NCBI GenBank assembly: GCA_029624815.1 | Contig: JARSSH010000001.1 | Location: 1-42,420 of the forward strand | Length of the DNA stretch: 42,420 nt | Reading direction: 5' to 3' | Source of the DNA: Candidatus Competibacter sp. | GTDB taxonomy: Bacteria > Pseudomonadota > Gammaproteobacteria > Competibacterales > Competibacteraceae | Shown here: in pieces, positions 33,886 through 42,420 of the stretch | Layout: every line of letters starts with the position of its first letter | Position numbering within the stretch: the stretch's first letter is position 1 | Program-made: the position numbers and the translations under genes | Notes under the pieces: generated by a model | What the model saw: only the letters and a program-made list of their open reading frames with translations | Database searches by the model: none | What the model was told of the DNA's origin: nothing

Positions 33886-35301
33886 CTATTCCAGTCCCAG
33901 TTTCTTCAGCCGGTAGCGCAGCGCCCGGAAACTGATGCCCAGCTTTTCGGCGGCGGCGGTTTTGTTGTAGCGAGTCGATTCCAGCGCCCGCATGATGGCC
34001 GTTCGCTCGATTTCCTCCAGGTAACCTTCCAGGTTGCCCGGCGGCGGTTGCAGGATCGGGACGGTTCTGGGCTCGAATTCGCCGCTTGGGGGTTGGGGTC
34101 GCTCGGGAGCAGGCTCCGGCGTCCGGGGCGGCGGCGGGCTTGGTCGGACCGCGGTCGACTCCGCCGGCAGCAACAGATCCCCGGCCTGGATCACCCCGCC
34201 CTCGCAAAGTGTGAAGGCCCGCTCCAGGATGTTTTCCAACTCGCGGATGTTGCCTGGAAACGCATAAGTGGCCAAAGTCGCCGAGGCGGTCGGCGCCAGA
34301 TCCGGCGGCGGCAAGCCGGACTGTCGGCTCAGCCGTTCGAGAATCGCCTCGACCAGCTCTGGAATATCCCGCGGGTGCTCGCGCAGGCTCGGCATTCGCA
34401 GATCGATGACGTTCAGTCGGTAGAATAGATCCTGGCGGAAGGCGCCTTGCTTGACCAGCGTGGCCAGATGCTTGTGAGTGGCGCTGAGTATGCGCACGTC
34501 GGTGGCCACCTCGGTCTGGGCGCCCACTGCCCGCACCGCCCGTTCCTGAATCGCCCGAAGCAGTTTGACCTGCATCGAGATCGGTAAATCGGCCACTTCG
34601 TCCAGAAATAAGGTGCCACCCTGCGCGGCCTGGAACAGGCCACTCTTATCCTGAGTGGCGCCGGTGAAGCTGCCTTTCTTGTAGCCGAAGAATTCACTCT
34701 CCATCAGGTGTTCGGGGATCGCCCCGCAGTTGACCGGCACGAACGGCTTGTCGGCTCGCGGCCCGGACAAGTGGATCAACCGCGCCGCCATTTCCTTGCC
34801 GGTGCCCGATTCGCCGCTGATCAAAATGGGCGCTTGGCTGCGCGCCAGTTTGGCAATCATCTGCCGCACGTTCTCCATCTCCGCCGAATGGCCGAGCAGA
34901 ACAGGGCGGTTGGCGTCGGAGTGGCTTTCGCCGCGGCTCAACCGCAGCGCGGTCGCCACCATGTTGCGCAGTACCGCCAACTCGAATGGTTTGGAGACGA
35001 AATCAAAGGCTCCCAGCTTGAGCGCTTCCACCGCGCTTTCCACGTTGCCATGCGCGGTGATCACTGCCACTGGCAGGTTGGGATGGTGCTTTTGAATATG
35101 CGCCACCAGATCCAGCCCACTGCCGTCCGGCAGTCGCAAGTCGGTGATGCAAAAGCCGAAAGGGTGGTGCTTGAGCAAGGCATGGGCCTCACCGAGATTT
35201 TCCGCTGGATGGCACGTTACGCCCAGCGGCAGCAAGGTCATCTCGATCAACTCGCGGATATCGGCTTCATCGTCCACGATCAAGGCGTTGCAGGCGTCCA
35301 T
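33886..35301 (-). CDS. pilR: Sigma-54 response regulator, PilR type
   Basis: This 471-aa NtrC-class regulator has a receiver domain (LIVDDEAD; phosphoacceptor Asp54 in FCITDLRLPDG; Lys in FVSKPFELA). The AAA+ domain follows with GESGTGKEMAARLIHL (Walker A), KGSFTGATQDKSG (the GAFTGA-type sigma-54 loop reads GSFTGA), and LFLDEVADLP. The C-terminal Fis-type helix-turn-helix is YNKTAAAEKLGISFRALRYR. The SFRALRYRLKKLGLE end is characteristic of PilR, which activates pilin transcription with RpoN. ATG at 35301 is used, overlapping the last base of the pilS stop as TGATG; a TTG at 35304 is rejected. No pil structural gene is in the window. Confidence 0.9.
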   Translation of the reverse strand: MDACNALIVDDEADIRELIEMTLLPLGVTCHPAENLGEAHALLKHHPFGFCITDLRLPDGSGLDLVAHIQKHHPNLPVAVITAHGNVESAVEALKLGAFDFVSKPFELAVLRNMVATALRLSRGESHSDANRPVLLGHSAEMENVRQMIAKLARSQAPILISGESGTGKEMAARLIHLSGPRADKPFVPVNCGAIPEHLMESEFFGYKKGSFTGATQDKSGLFQAAQGGTLFLDEVADLPISMQVKLLRAIQERAVRAVGAQTEVATDVRILSATHKHLATLVKQGAFRQDLFYRLNVIDLRMPSLREHPRDIPELVEAILERLSRQSGLPPPDLAPTASATLATYAFPGNIRELENILERAFTLCEGGVIQAGDLLLPAESTAVRPSPPPPRTPEPAPERPQPPSGEFEPRTVPILQPPPGNLEGYLEEIERTAIMRALESTRYNKTAAAEKLGISFRALRYRLKKLGLE

Positions 35302-37004
35302 CAATTCGTCTCCGATACGAAGTTCGCGGCGGTAAAGGTGATGCGGAAGCAGCTGCCACCCTCGGGCAGAGGGCGGTATTGCAGTTGGGCCCGGTTAGCC
35401 TCGCACAACTCCCGAGCCAGATACAGGCCCAGACCGGTGCCTTTGGCCCGAGTGGTAAAGAACGGTTCGAACAGTTTGGCGACATTGTCGGCGGCGATGC
35501 CGGGGCCCGTGTCGCGCACATCCAGAAACGGTCGCGCACGGCCATCGTCCAGGCCGGCATGCAGCTCGATTCGCGGCGTTTCGCCAGCCCGGCTACCGTG
35601 TTGGCAGGCGTTGGCGCAGAGGTTCCACAGTACCTGCCACAATTGATGCGGGTCGAACGTCACGGCCATTTCGGCGGGCTCCACGCTCTGGCGCCACTCG
35701 ATGGTTGGCTGGTCCAGCCCGCGCGGGAACTCCTGCCTGAAATCCTCCAGCCATGTTTTCAGCGCCAGTCGCTCCGGTTTGAGCTGGTCGCGCCGGGCCA
35801 GGTCGAGCACGTCGCTGATGATGCGGTTGGCCCGCTTGACATTGTTGTGAACAATTTGCGCAAGCCGCTGATCGCTAGCGCCGGCGCTGGCCGATTCCTG
35901 CAAGAGTTGGGCGGCGTGGCCGATCGCCGCCAGCGGATTGCGGATCTCGTGAGCGATGCCGGCGGTCAGCCGCCCCAGCGCCGCCAGCTTGATCTGTTGC
36001 AGCCGTTCGGCGGCTTGCTGGGAATCTTCCAGCAGCACCAATACGTTCGCCGCCTGGCGACCGCTGAGTCGAGTGAAGCGCGGAATCAGTTCCGGGCGGT
36101 GCTCGGCCGGTCGGAAGGCCGGGTGTTCCATACCGCCGTCCAGCCAGTTTCGCAGTCGTCCCGCCAGTGGCGGGGACAGCGCCTCCAGCGGTAGATCGGG
36201 CACGGCCCGCGGGCAGTCCAGCCACTCCTGGGCGGTTTCATTGAGCAATTGCACTTGACCGGTCGGGTCGACCACCACCACGCCGTTTTGCAGGTGGCGG
36301 ATGATGCCCTGGCTCAGTTCGGCCGCTTCGAAAAGCTCCAGGGTGCGCCGGCGCGCCAAGGCCTCGCCGCGCCGGGCGCGCTCGGCCAACGCATAAGTGA
36401 GTCCAGCGGCGATGAACAGCACGGCGCCCAGTACGCCCAGTCGCACCAAATCGTCGTTGACGTCGCCCAGTCGGCCCCACAAATGGGGAGGCCAGCCCAT
36501 CGCGCCGTGCTCCGCCCGCGCCAGCGCCTGGGCGGCGTGCCATTGATTCAGCAGCCAGGATGCCGCCAGCAGTATGAAGCCCATGGCGGCCGCCAGCAGC
36601 GCCGAACTGAGTGGAAGCAGGATACTGTTGGCGGCGACGGCGGTGATTAACAGACTGTTCAGGCTGCTGGTGATGCCGCCTGAAGCACTGATCATGACGG
36701 TCAGCACCACCAGGTCGGCAACCATCTGCAGGTGAGCTTGCACCACCATCCGCGGTCGTCGCCAGTAGGCGTTGGCGCTGGCGAGCAGCGCCAATGCCAG
36801 ATAGCCCAGCGCCGCCCACAGAAACAGTTGCGGGTTCTGCTTACCGAACAAGCGGTTCTGTTCATCCAGCGCCGCCGCTGCCAGCAGCAGCGCCGCCAGG
36901 ATTACCCGGAAAATACTGGAGGCTCGGAATACTCGCCATAGATGGCGGCGGTCCATGAAACGGTCGGGCAGCGACAGGGCGGCGGTCGGTTGGGCAACGA
37001 TCAT
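35301..37004 (-). CDS. pilS: Membrane sensor histidine kinase, PilS type
   Basis: This 567-aa kinase has an N-terminal block of about six membrane helices (residues about 25-190), then a PAS-like region, then the HisKA and HATPase domains. The phosphorylated His lies in AGIAHEIRNPLAAIGHA. ATP-binding motifs are LCANACQHG (N box), DTGPGIA (G1) and GTGLGLYLA (G2). It phosphorylates PilR. The gene overlaps pilR by 1 nt, so the pair is one operon. Placement between epi and sucC is likely coincidental, though direct control of the acyl-CoA genes cannot be excluded without RpoN-site searches. Confidence 0.9.
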   Translation of the reverse strand: MIVAQPTAALSLPDRFMDRRHLWRVFRASSIFRVILAALLLAAAALDEQNRLFGKQNPQLFLWAALGYLALALLASANAYWRRPRMVVQAHLQMVADLVVLTVMISASGGITSSLNSLLITAVAANSILLPLSSALLAAAMGFILLAASWLLNQWHAAQALARAEHGAMGWPPHLWGRLGDVNDDLVRLGVLGAVLFIAAGLTYALAERARRGEALARRRTLELFEAAELSQGIIRHLQNGVVVVDPTGQVQLLNETAQEWLDCPRAVPDLPLEALSPPLAGRLRNWLDGGMEHPAFRPAEHRPELIPRFTRLSGRQAANVLVLLEDSQQAAERLQQIKLAALGRLTAGIAHEIRNPLAAIGHAAQLLQESASAGASDQRLAQIVHNNVKRANRIISDVLDLARRDQLKPERLALKTWLEDFRQEFPRGLDQPTIEWRQSVEPAEMAVTFDPHQLWQVLWNLCANACQHGSRAGETPRIELHAGLDDGRARPFLDVRDTGPGIAADNVAKLFEPFFTTRAKGTGLGLYLARELCEANRAQLQYRPLPEGGSCFRITFTAANFVSETN

Positions 37005-37112
37005 GATGGCGCGGCGCGGGGTGACAATTCCTCTGGGATGAGCGATTCCAAGTATAATTTAATCGCACCGGCGCCGTGATGGACCGGTCATCGCCAATCT
37101 TGCGGTGAATGC

Positions 37113-37141
37113 GTGAAGATTGGGGTATTTCGGGATACAAT
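37113..37141 (+). promoter_or_regulatory. Candidate sigma-70 promoter for sucCD
   Basis: GTGAAG (37113-37118) and TACAAT (37136-37141) are 17 nt apart and 35 nt before the sucC start. A TATAAT at 37053-37058 is a second candidate -10 without a -35. Confidence 0.35.
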
Positions 37142-37175
37142 GGCGATCTCACTGTAAAAGGGGGATGTAATCCGC

Positions 37176-38339
<1,164 letters not shown>

Positions 38340-38388
38340 GCACCGGCCGACCTTGGGCCTCTCACCTCATCAGGGGAACTAGCGCACC

Positions 38389-39267
38389 ATGAGTATTTTG
38401 ATCGACAAAAACACCAAGGTGATCTGCCAGGGGTTCACTGGCTCGCAGGGCACCTTCCACGCCGAACAGGCCATCGCCTACGGTACTCATCTGGTTGGCG
38501 GCATCAGCCCCGGCAAGGGCGGTAGCACCCATCTGGGCAAGCCGGTGTTCAACACCATGTACGAAGCGGTTTCCGCCACCGGCGCCGACGCCAGCATGAT
38601 TTACGTGCCGGCCCCGTTCGCCGGCGACGCCATCCTGGAAGCGGCCGACGCCGGCGTCAAGGTCATCGCCTGCATCACCGAGGGCATTCCGGTGACGGAC
38701 ATGCTGAAGGTCAAGGCCACCTTGCAGATCAGCTATCCGGATGTCTATTTGATCGGCCCCAACTGTCCGGGCGTGATCACCCCGGGCGGCTGCAAGATGG
38801 GCATCATGCCCGGCCATATCCACCTGCCCGGCAAGATCGGCATTGTGTCCCGCTCCGGCACGCTGACCTACGAGGCGGTCTGGCAGACCACTCAAACCGG
38901 TCTCGGTCAGTCCACCTGCATCGGCATCGGCGGCGACCCGATCCACGGCATGAGCTTCGTTGACGTGCTGAAGCTGTTCAAGGACGATCCGCAAACCGAA
39001 GGCATCGTCATGGTTGGCGAGATCGGCGGCAGCGCCGAGGAAGAGGGCGCCGAGTACATTAAGGCCAACATCAAGAAGCCGGTGGTCGCCTACATCGCCG
39101 GCGTCACCGCGCCCCCCGGCAAGCGCATGGGTCACGCCGGCGCCATCATCATGGGCGGCAAGGGCACGGCGGCCGACAAGTTCGCGGCGCTGGAAGCCGC
39201 CGGCGCCAAGATCGTCCGCTCGCCGGCCGACATCGGCGCGGCGATGAAGGCGTATTTCCCCGGCTGA
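38389..39267 (+). CDS. sucD: Succinyl-CoA synthetase, alpha subunit
   Basis: This 292-aa CoA-binding subunit has the Rossmann start [55 protein letters not shown] and the phosphohistidine segment [16 protein letters not shown]. It carries the phospho-His intermediate used to pass phosphate between succinyl phosphate and nucleotide. AGGGGA lies upstream of the ATG. It is cotranscribed with sucC and followed by a strong terminator. Full length and unexceptional. Confidence 0.96.
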   Translation: MSILIDKNTKVICQGFTGSQGTFHAEQAIAYGTHLVGGISPGKGGSTHLGKPVFNTMYEAVSATGADASMIYVPAPFAGDAILEAADAGVKVIACITEGIPVTDMLKVKATLQISYPDVYLIGPNCPGVITPGGCKMGIMPGHIHLPGKIGIVSRSGTLTYEAVWQTTQTGLGQSTCIGIGGDPIHGMSFVDVLKLFKDDPQTEGIVMVGEIGGSAEEEGAEYIKANIKKPVVAYIAGVTAPPGKRMGHAGAIIMGGKGTAADKFAALEAAGAKIVRSPADIGAAMKAYFPG

Positions 39268-39300
39268 CCGAATCGAGTTTGCAGTCCGGTGGAATTGAAA

Positions 39301-39330
39301 GGGGCGCTTCGGCGCCCCTGTTCGTTTTTA
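39301..39330 (+). terminator. Rho-independent terminator after sucD
   Basis: A perfect 7-bp stem GGGGCGC/GCGCCCC closed by the stable loop TTCG (39301-39318) is followed by TGTTCGTTTTTA. It lies 34 nt after the sucD stop. Confidence 0.88.
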
Positions 39331-39382
39331 TGCTGTTCGGCTGGCAGGGTGGCCATGGGCGGCAAGTGGATGGACAGACGCG

Positions 39383-41014
39383 ATGAGTGATTCCGTTCCC
39401 GTTCTCCGGGTCGTCATGGCCCAACTTAACCTCTTGGTCGGCGATATTCCCGGCAACACCGAAAAGATCGTCGCTGCCGCCCGGGAAGCCCGCGACCGCT
39501 TGCGGGCCGATGCGATCGTGTTTCCGGAGCTGACCGTCACCGGCTATCCCCCGGAAGATTTGCTGTTGCGTCCCGGTTTCGTGGGCCAGGTGGAACCGGC
39601 CATGCGGCGGCTTTGCGCCGAAATCCAGGGGATAACCGCCGTCGTCGGCTATCCCGCCGCGACCCCGGAAGGATTGCGCAATTCGGCCGCCGTCATCGCC
39701 GACGGTGGGATTCGGGCGGTTTATCACAAACACCTGTTGCCCAATTACAGCGTGTTCGACGAGAAACGCTATTTCGTGGCGGGCACCGAACCGCTGGTGT
39801 TCGAACTCAAGGGCGCGCGGGTCGGCGTCACCATCTGCGAGGACATATGGCGGGCGGAGCCAGCACGCCAGGCCGCCGGGGCCGGCGCGCAACTGCTGCT
39901 CAATCTCAACGCCTCGCCCTTTCACGCCGGCAAGAGTCGATTGCGGTTGGAGATCCTGCGACAGCGGGCGACCGAAACCGGCTTGCCCATCCTCTACGTC
40001 AATTTGGTCGGCGGTCAGGACGAACTGGTATTCGACGGCGACTCGCAAGTGGTCAACGGACGCGGGGAATTGACCCAGCGGGCTCCGCTTTGCGCCGAGG
40101 GTCTGTACCCGGTGGATTTCAGCGTCGGCGCGACGGTGGAACCTTATCCCGGCGAAATTGCCTCGGAACTGACCGAGGAAGCCGCGATTTATCAGACCAT
40201 CGTGCTGGGCGTGCGCGATTATGTGAACAAGAACGGGTTCCCCGGCGCGGTGCTGGGGCTGTCCGGCGGCATCGACTCGGCGCTGACCCTGGCCATCGCC
40301 GCCGACGCGTTGGGACCGGAGCGGGTGGAAGGCGTGTTGATGCCGTCTCGCTACACCGCCGAAATGAGCAATTCCGACGCCGAGCGGGAGGCCCGGACTC
40401 TCGGGGTAAAATACCATCTCATGCCGATCGAACCGGCGTTCGAGGCTTTTCTCGGCATCTTGCAACCGGTATTGGCGGGACTGCCGCCGGACAGTACCGA
40501 GGAGAACATCCAGGCCCGTTGTCGAGGGGTGATCCTGATGGCGATCTCCAACAAGACCGGCAAGCTGGTGCTGACCACCGGCAACAAGAGCGAGACCGCC
40601 GTGGGTTATTCCACCCTGTACGGCGACATGGCCGGGGGATTCGCTCCGATCAAGGACGTGCTGAAGACCATGGTGTACCGGTTGGCGGCGTATCGCAACA
40701 GCCGGTCGCCGACGATCCCGCAACGGGTGCTGGATCGGCCGCCGTCGGCCGAACTGCGCCCGGATCAGACCGATCAGGACAGCCTGCCGCCCTATGACCT
40801 GCTGGATGCGATTCTGCAAGGGTACGTCGAGGAAGACCGTTCGGTGGAAGAGTTGGTCGCGGCCGGCTTCGACCGGGCGACGGTGGAGCGGGTGGCGCGG
40901 TTGGTGATCGTCAACGAATACAAGCGCCGTCAGGCCGCGCCCGGCGTGCGGATCACCCCGCGCGCCTTCGGGCGGGACCGGCGCTATCCGATCACCTCGG
41001 GATTTCGACGGTAG
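39383..41014 (+). CDS. nadE: Glutamine-dependent NAD+ synthetase
   Basis: This 543-aa two-domain enzyme makes NAD+ from nicotinate adenine dinucleotide, ATP and glutamine. The N-terminal nitrilase-like glutaminase has the triad Glu (VFPELTVTGYPPEDLL), Lys (VYHKHLLPNYSVFDE) and Cys (VGVTICEDIWRAEP). The C-terminal synthetase has the PP-loop LGLSGGIDSALTLAIA, TGNKSETAVGYSTLYGDMAGGF and the usual end with NEYKRRQAAPGVRITPRAFG. The start ATG at 39383 has only a weak ribosome site. It stands alone after the sucD terminator and converges on suhB. Confidence 0.95.
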   Translation: MSDSVPVLRVVMAQLNLLVGDIPGNTEKIVAAAREARDRLRADAIVFPELTVTGYPPEDLLLRPGFVGQVEPAMRRLCAEIQGITAVVGYPAATPEGLRNSAAVIADGGIRAVYHKHLLPNYSVFDEKRYFVAGTEPLVFELKGARVGVTICEDIWRAEPARQAAGAGAQLLLNLNASPFHAGKSRLRLEILRQRATETGLPILYVNLVGGQDELVFDGDSQVVNGRGELTQRAPLCAEGLYPVDFSVGATVEPYPGEIASELTEEAAIYQTIVLGVRDYVNKNGFPGAVLGLSGGIDSALTLAIAADALGPERVEGVLMPSRYTAEMSNSDAEREARTLGVKYHLMPIEPAFEAFLGILQPVLAGLPPDSTEENIQARCRGVILMAISNKTGKLVLTTGNKSETAVGYSTLYGDMAGGFAPIKDVLKTMVYRLAAYRNSRSPTIPQRVLDRPPSAELRPDQTDQDSLPPYDLLDAILQGYVEEDRSVEELVAAGFDRATVERVARLVIVNEYKRRQAAPGVRITPRAFGRDRRYPITSGFRR

Positions 41015-41033
41015 GCCGGCTGTCCCGCGCCCC

Positions 41034-41822
41034 TCAGTCGTGCAGATACGGCCGCATCTCTTGCAACAATGCTTTGAAGATCTTTGGGTTGCCGGCGACG
41101 ATGTTGCCCGACTTCATGAAATCGTTGCCGCCGCCGAAGTCGCTGACCAGTCCCCCGGCTTCCTGCACCAGCAGTGTGCCGGCGGCGATGTCCCATTCTT
41201 TCAGTCCGAACTCCCAATAACCGTCCAGCCGGCCAGAGGCCACATAAGCCAGATCCAGCGAGGCCGCGCCAGCCCGGCGCACTTCCACGCACTTGCCGAA
41301 CAGGCCGCCAAAGAAATTGAGGTAGGCGGGCTGGTGTTGGGGATGGCGAAATGGAAAACCCGTGCCGAGCAGGGCGTTTTCCATTTGCGAGATGCCGCTG
41401 ACGCGCATGCGCCGGTCGTTGATCTGTGCCCCGGCGCCGCGCGAGGCGGTGAACATCTCCTGCCGGATCGGATCGTAGATCAGTCCTGCTTCCAGCCGGG
41501 TCTTGTGGCGGAAGCCGATGGAGATGGCGAAATGCGGGATGCCGTGCAAGAAGTTGGTGGTGCCGTCCAGGGGGTCGATCACCCATTGATAGTCATCCTG
41601 GCCGTGCTGTTCGCCGCTTTCCTCGGCCACGATGCCGTGGTTGGGATAGGTCTTGCGCAGAACCTGAATGATCTCTTGTTCGGCTTGGATGTCCGCTTCG
41701 CTAACGAAGTCGTTGCGCTGTTTGGCGGTGACGCTCAGCCGTTCGAGGCGATCGAAATGGTGGAGTAGGATGCGGCTGGCGCTCAAGGCGGCGCGCTTGG
41801 CGATGGTCAGAACTGGATGCAT
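41034..41822 (-). CDS. suhB: Inositol-1-monophosphatase family protein SuhB
   Basis: This 262-aa Mg2+-dependent phosphatase has the metal-binding motifs VAEESGEQ, WVIDPLDGTTNFLHGIPHF and the C-terminal EWDIAAGTLLVQEAGG. In gammaproteobacteria SuhB also works as part of the ribosomal-RNA antitermination complex; the phosphatase activity itself acts on inositol or other sugar phosphates. Length is standard. It starts at 41822 (MHPVLTIAKRAA) and ends 19 nt from the convergent nadE stop. Confidence 0.93.
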   Translation of the reverse strand: MHPVLTIAKRAALSASRILLHHFDRLERLSVTAKQRNDFVSEADIQAEQEIIQVLRKTYPNHGIVAEESGEQHGQDDYQWVIDPLDGTTNFLHGIPHFAISIGFRHKTRLEAGLIYDPIRQEMFTASRGAGAQINDRRMRVSGISQMENALLGTGFPFRHPQHQPAYLNFFGGLFGKCVEVRRAGAASLDLAYVASGRLDGYWEFGLKEWDIAAGTLLVQEAGGLVSDFGGGNDFMKSGNIVAGNPKIFKALLQEMRPYLHD

Positions 41823-41914
41823 GGCGGATCGTATCGGTATTAGAGAACACGGGCGGCCGGAGTCTCCGGCGCGGGTCCGCCATGATAGCAGACTGGAGCC
41901 CGTGTCCGCGCTCG

Positions 41915-42420
41915 TCAGGCGTCTTGCAGCTCCACCTTATCGTAGACTTCCGCCAGTATCAGATCGCAGTCGATGGACGGTAGCCGCAGCGCGCCGTCAA
42001 GTTCGCTGCATTCCGTCAATAGCCATTGCTGGTCGGCTTGCCGCCGATACGATTCGATGTGTGGGCGGTTTTGAGCGATCAGTACGTATTCGGCCAGCGA
42101 GTCCAGCTTGCGGTAGTGCTCGAATTTGCGTCCCCGGTCATACGCTTCGGTGGATTCGGACAGGATCTCAACGATCAGGGTGGGATTCAGCAGGGTGTCG
42201 AGGTGCGTATCGTCGAATTGCTCCTTACCGCAAACCACCACTACGTCAGGGTAGGTGTACAGTCCGGTGGGATCGACCTTGACGCGCATGTCGTTGACGT
42301 AGGCCTTGCAGGGGCGCTGTTTAAGTTGTTGCCGAATTTCGGAGCCGATGTTCAGGACGATAGTGCAGCCCTGTAAAGGTGTGGTATTTTCATTAAGAAA
42401 GAAGCCTTGCTGTTGAAACA
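41915..42420 (-). CDS. Uma2-family PD-(D/E)XK nuclease-fold protein, 5' end outside the window
   Basis: The reading frame is open from the stop at 41915 to the window edge, so the N-terminus is missing. About 167 residues are present. The Uma2 (DUF820) signature is clear: CKAYVNDMRVKV, GLYTYPDVVVVCG, TLLNPTLIVEILSESTEAYD then RGRKFEHYRKL, EYVLIAQ and an ESYRR end. The PD-(D/E)XK-type residues (Asp in YPDVVVV, Glu in VEILSES) are in place. These proteins are very numerous in some bacteria and poorly characterised. Composition is ordinary for the genome. Confidence 0.88.
   Translation of the reverse strand, partial: FQQQGFFLNENTTPLQGCTIVLNIGSEIRQQLKQRPCKAYVNDMRVKVDPTGLYTYPDVVVVCGKEQFDDTHLDTLLNPTLIVEILSESTEAYDRGRKFEHYRKLDSLAEYVLIAQNRPHIESYRRQADQQWLLTECSELDGALRLPSIDCDLILAEVYDKVELQDA

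Noticed and set aside
39149-40819. 556-aa open frame antisense to nadE
   Set aside because: Mirror of the nadE and sucD coding pattern, with no independent family signal.

Overview
The window is a high-GC (about 60-65% by eye) proteobacterial chromosome segment that centres on acyl-CoA carbon metabolism. PilS/PilR, SuhB, FolD, two-domain NadE and SucCD suggest a gamma- or betaproteobacterium. The co-occurrence of the ethylmalonyl-CoA (EMC) pathway, a B12-dependent methylmalonyl-CoA mutase and a Na+-pumping methylmalonyl-CoA decarboxylase resembles the carbon-storing bacteria of wastewater (Competibacter- or Accumulibacter-like lineages). That placement is an inference from gene content; no rRNA or tRNA gene was recognised.

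Layout. 0.2-3.6 kb: an integral membrane protein, a glycine-zipper lipoprotein and an unrecognised 429-aa protein. 4.0-6.9 kb: methylsuccinyl-CoA dehydrogenase (mcd) and mesaconyl-CoA hydratase (mch). 6.9-8.7 kb: an AT-rich island with a PDZ-YbjQ protein, a hairpin repeat, a decayed antitoxin gene split by a MITE-like element, and a small-ORF/nucleotidyltransferase pair. 8.75-15 kb: ethylmalonyl-CoA mutase (ecm), its MeaB-like GTPase, crotonyl-CoA carboxylase/reductase (ccr) with an unexpected C-terminal CBS pair, a quinone-oxidoreductase-like protein and a small membrane protein. 15.1-18.8 kb (minus): mmdA-mmdD-mmdC-mmdB, a membrane Na+-translocating methylmalonyl-CoA decarboxylase. 19.1-24.3 kb: a stand-alone malonyltransferase with a coupled 60-aa ORF, folD, a CDP-archaeol-synthase-like membrane protein, a metallophosphoesterase and an iron-type alcohol dehydrogenase. 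24.4-26.6 kb (minus): meaB and malyl-CoA lyase (mcl). 26.6-28.8 kb: a second AT-rich island with another nucleotidyltransferase/small-ORF pair, a RelE/ParE-like toxin-antitoxin pair, an orphan gene and two copies of a palindromic repeat. 28.8-33.8 kb: two-subunit methylmalonyl-CoA mutase (minus) and a VOC epimerase (plus). 33.9-37.0 kb: pilS-pilR (minus). 37.2-42.4 kb: sucCD, nadE, suhB and a 5'-truncated Uma2-family gene.

How it fits together. Ccr makes ethylmalonyl-CoA from crotonyl-CoA. The VOC epimerase and Ecm convert it to methylsuccinyl-CoA, Mcd to mesaconyl-CoA, Mch to beta-methylmalyl-CoA, and Mcl cleaves that to glyoxylate and propionyl-CoA. Propionyl-CoA and succinyl-CoA are linked by methylmalonyl-CoA through the Mmd pump or a carboxylase encoded elsewhere, the epimerase and the mutase; SucCD joins this to the TCA cycle. 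The same genes can be read towards acetate assimilation or, with the Na+ pump, towards propionyl-CoA production. The direction in vivo cannot be read from sequence. The most unusual features are the Ccr-CBS fusion, the Na+ pump beside the EMC genes, the paired MeaB paralogues, and the two AT-rich islands that each carry a nucleotidyltransferase module.
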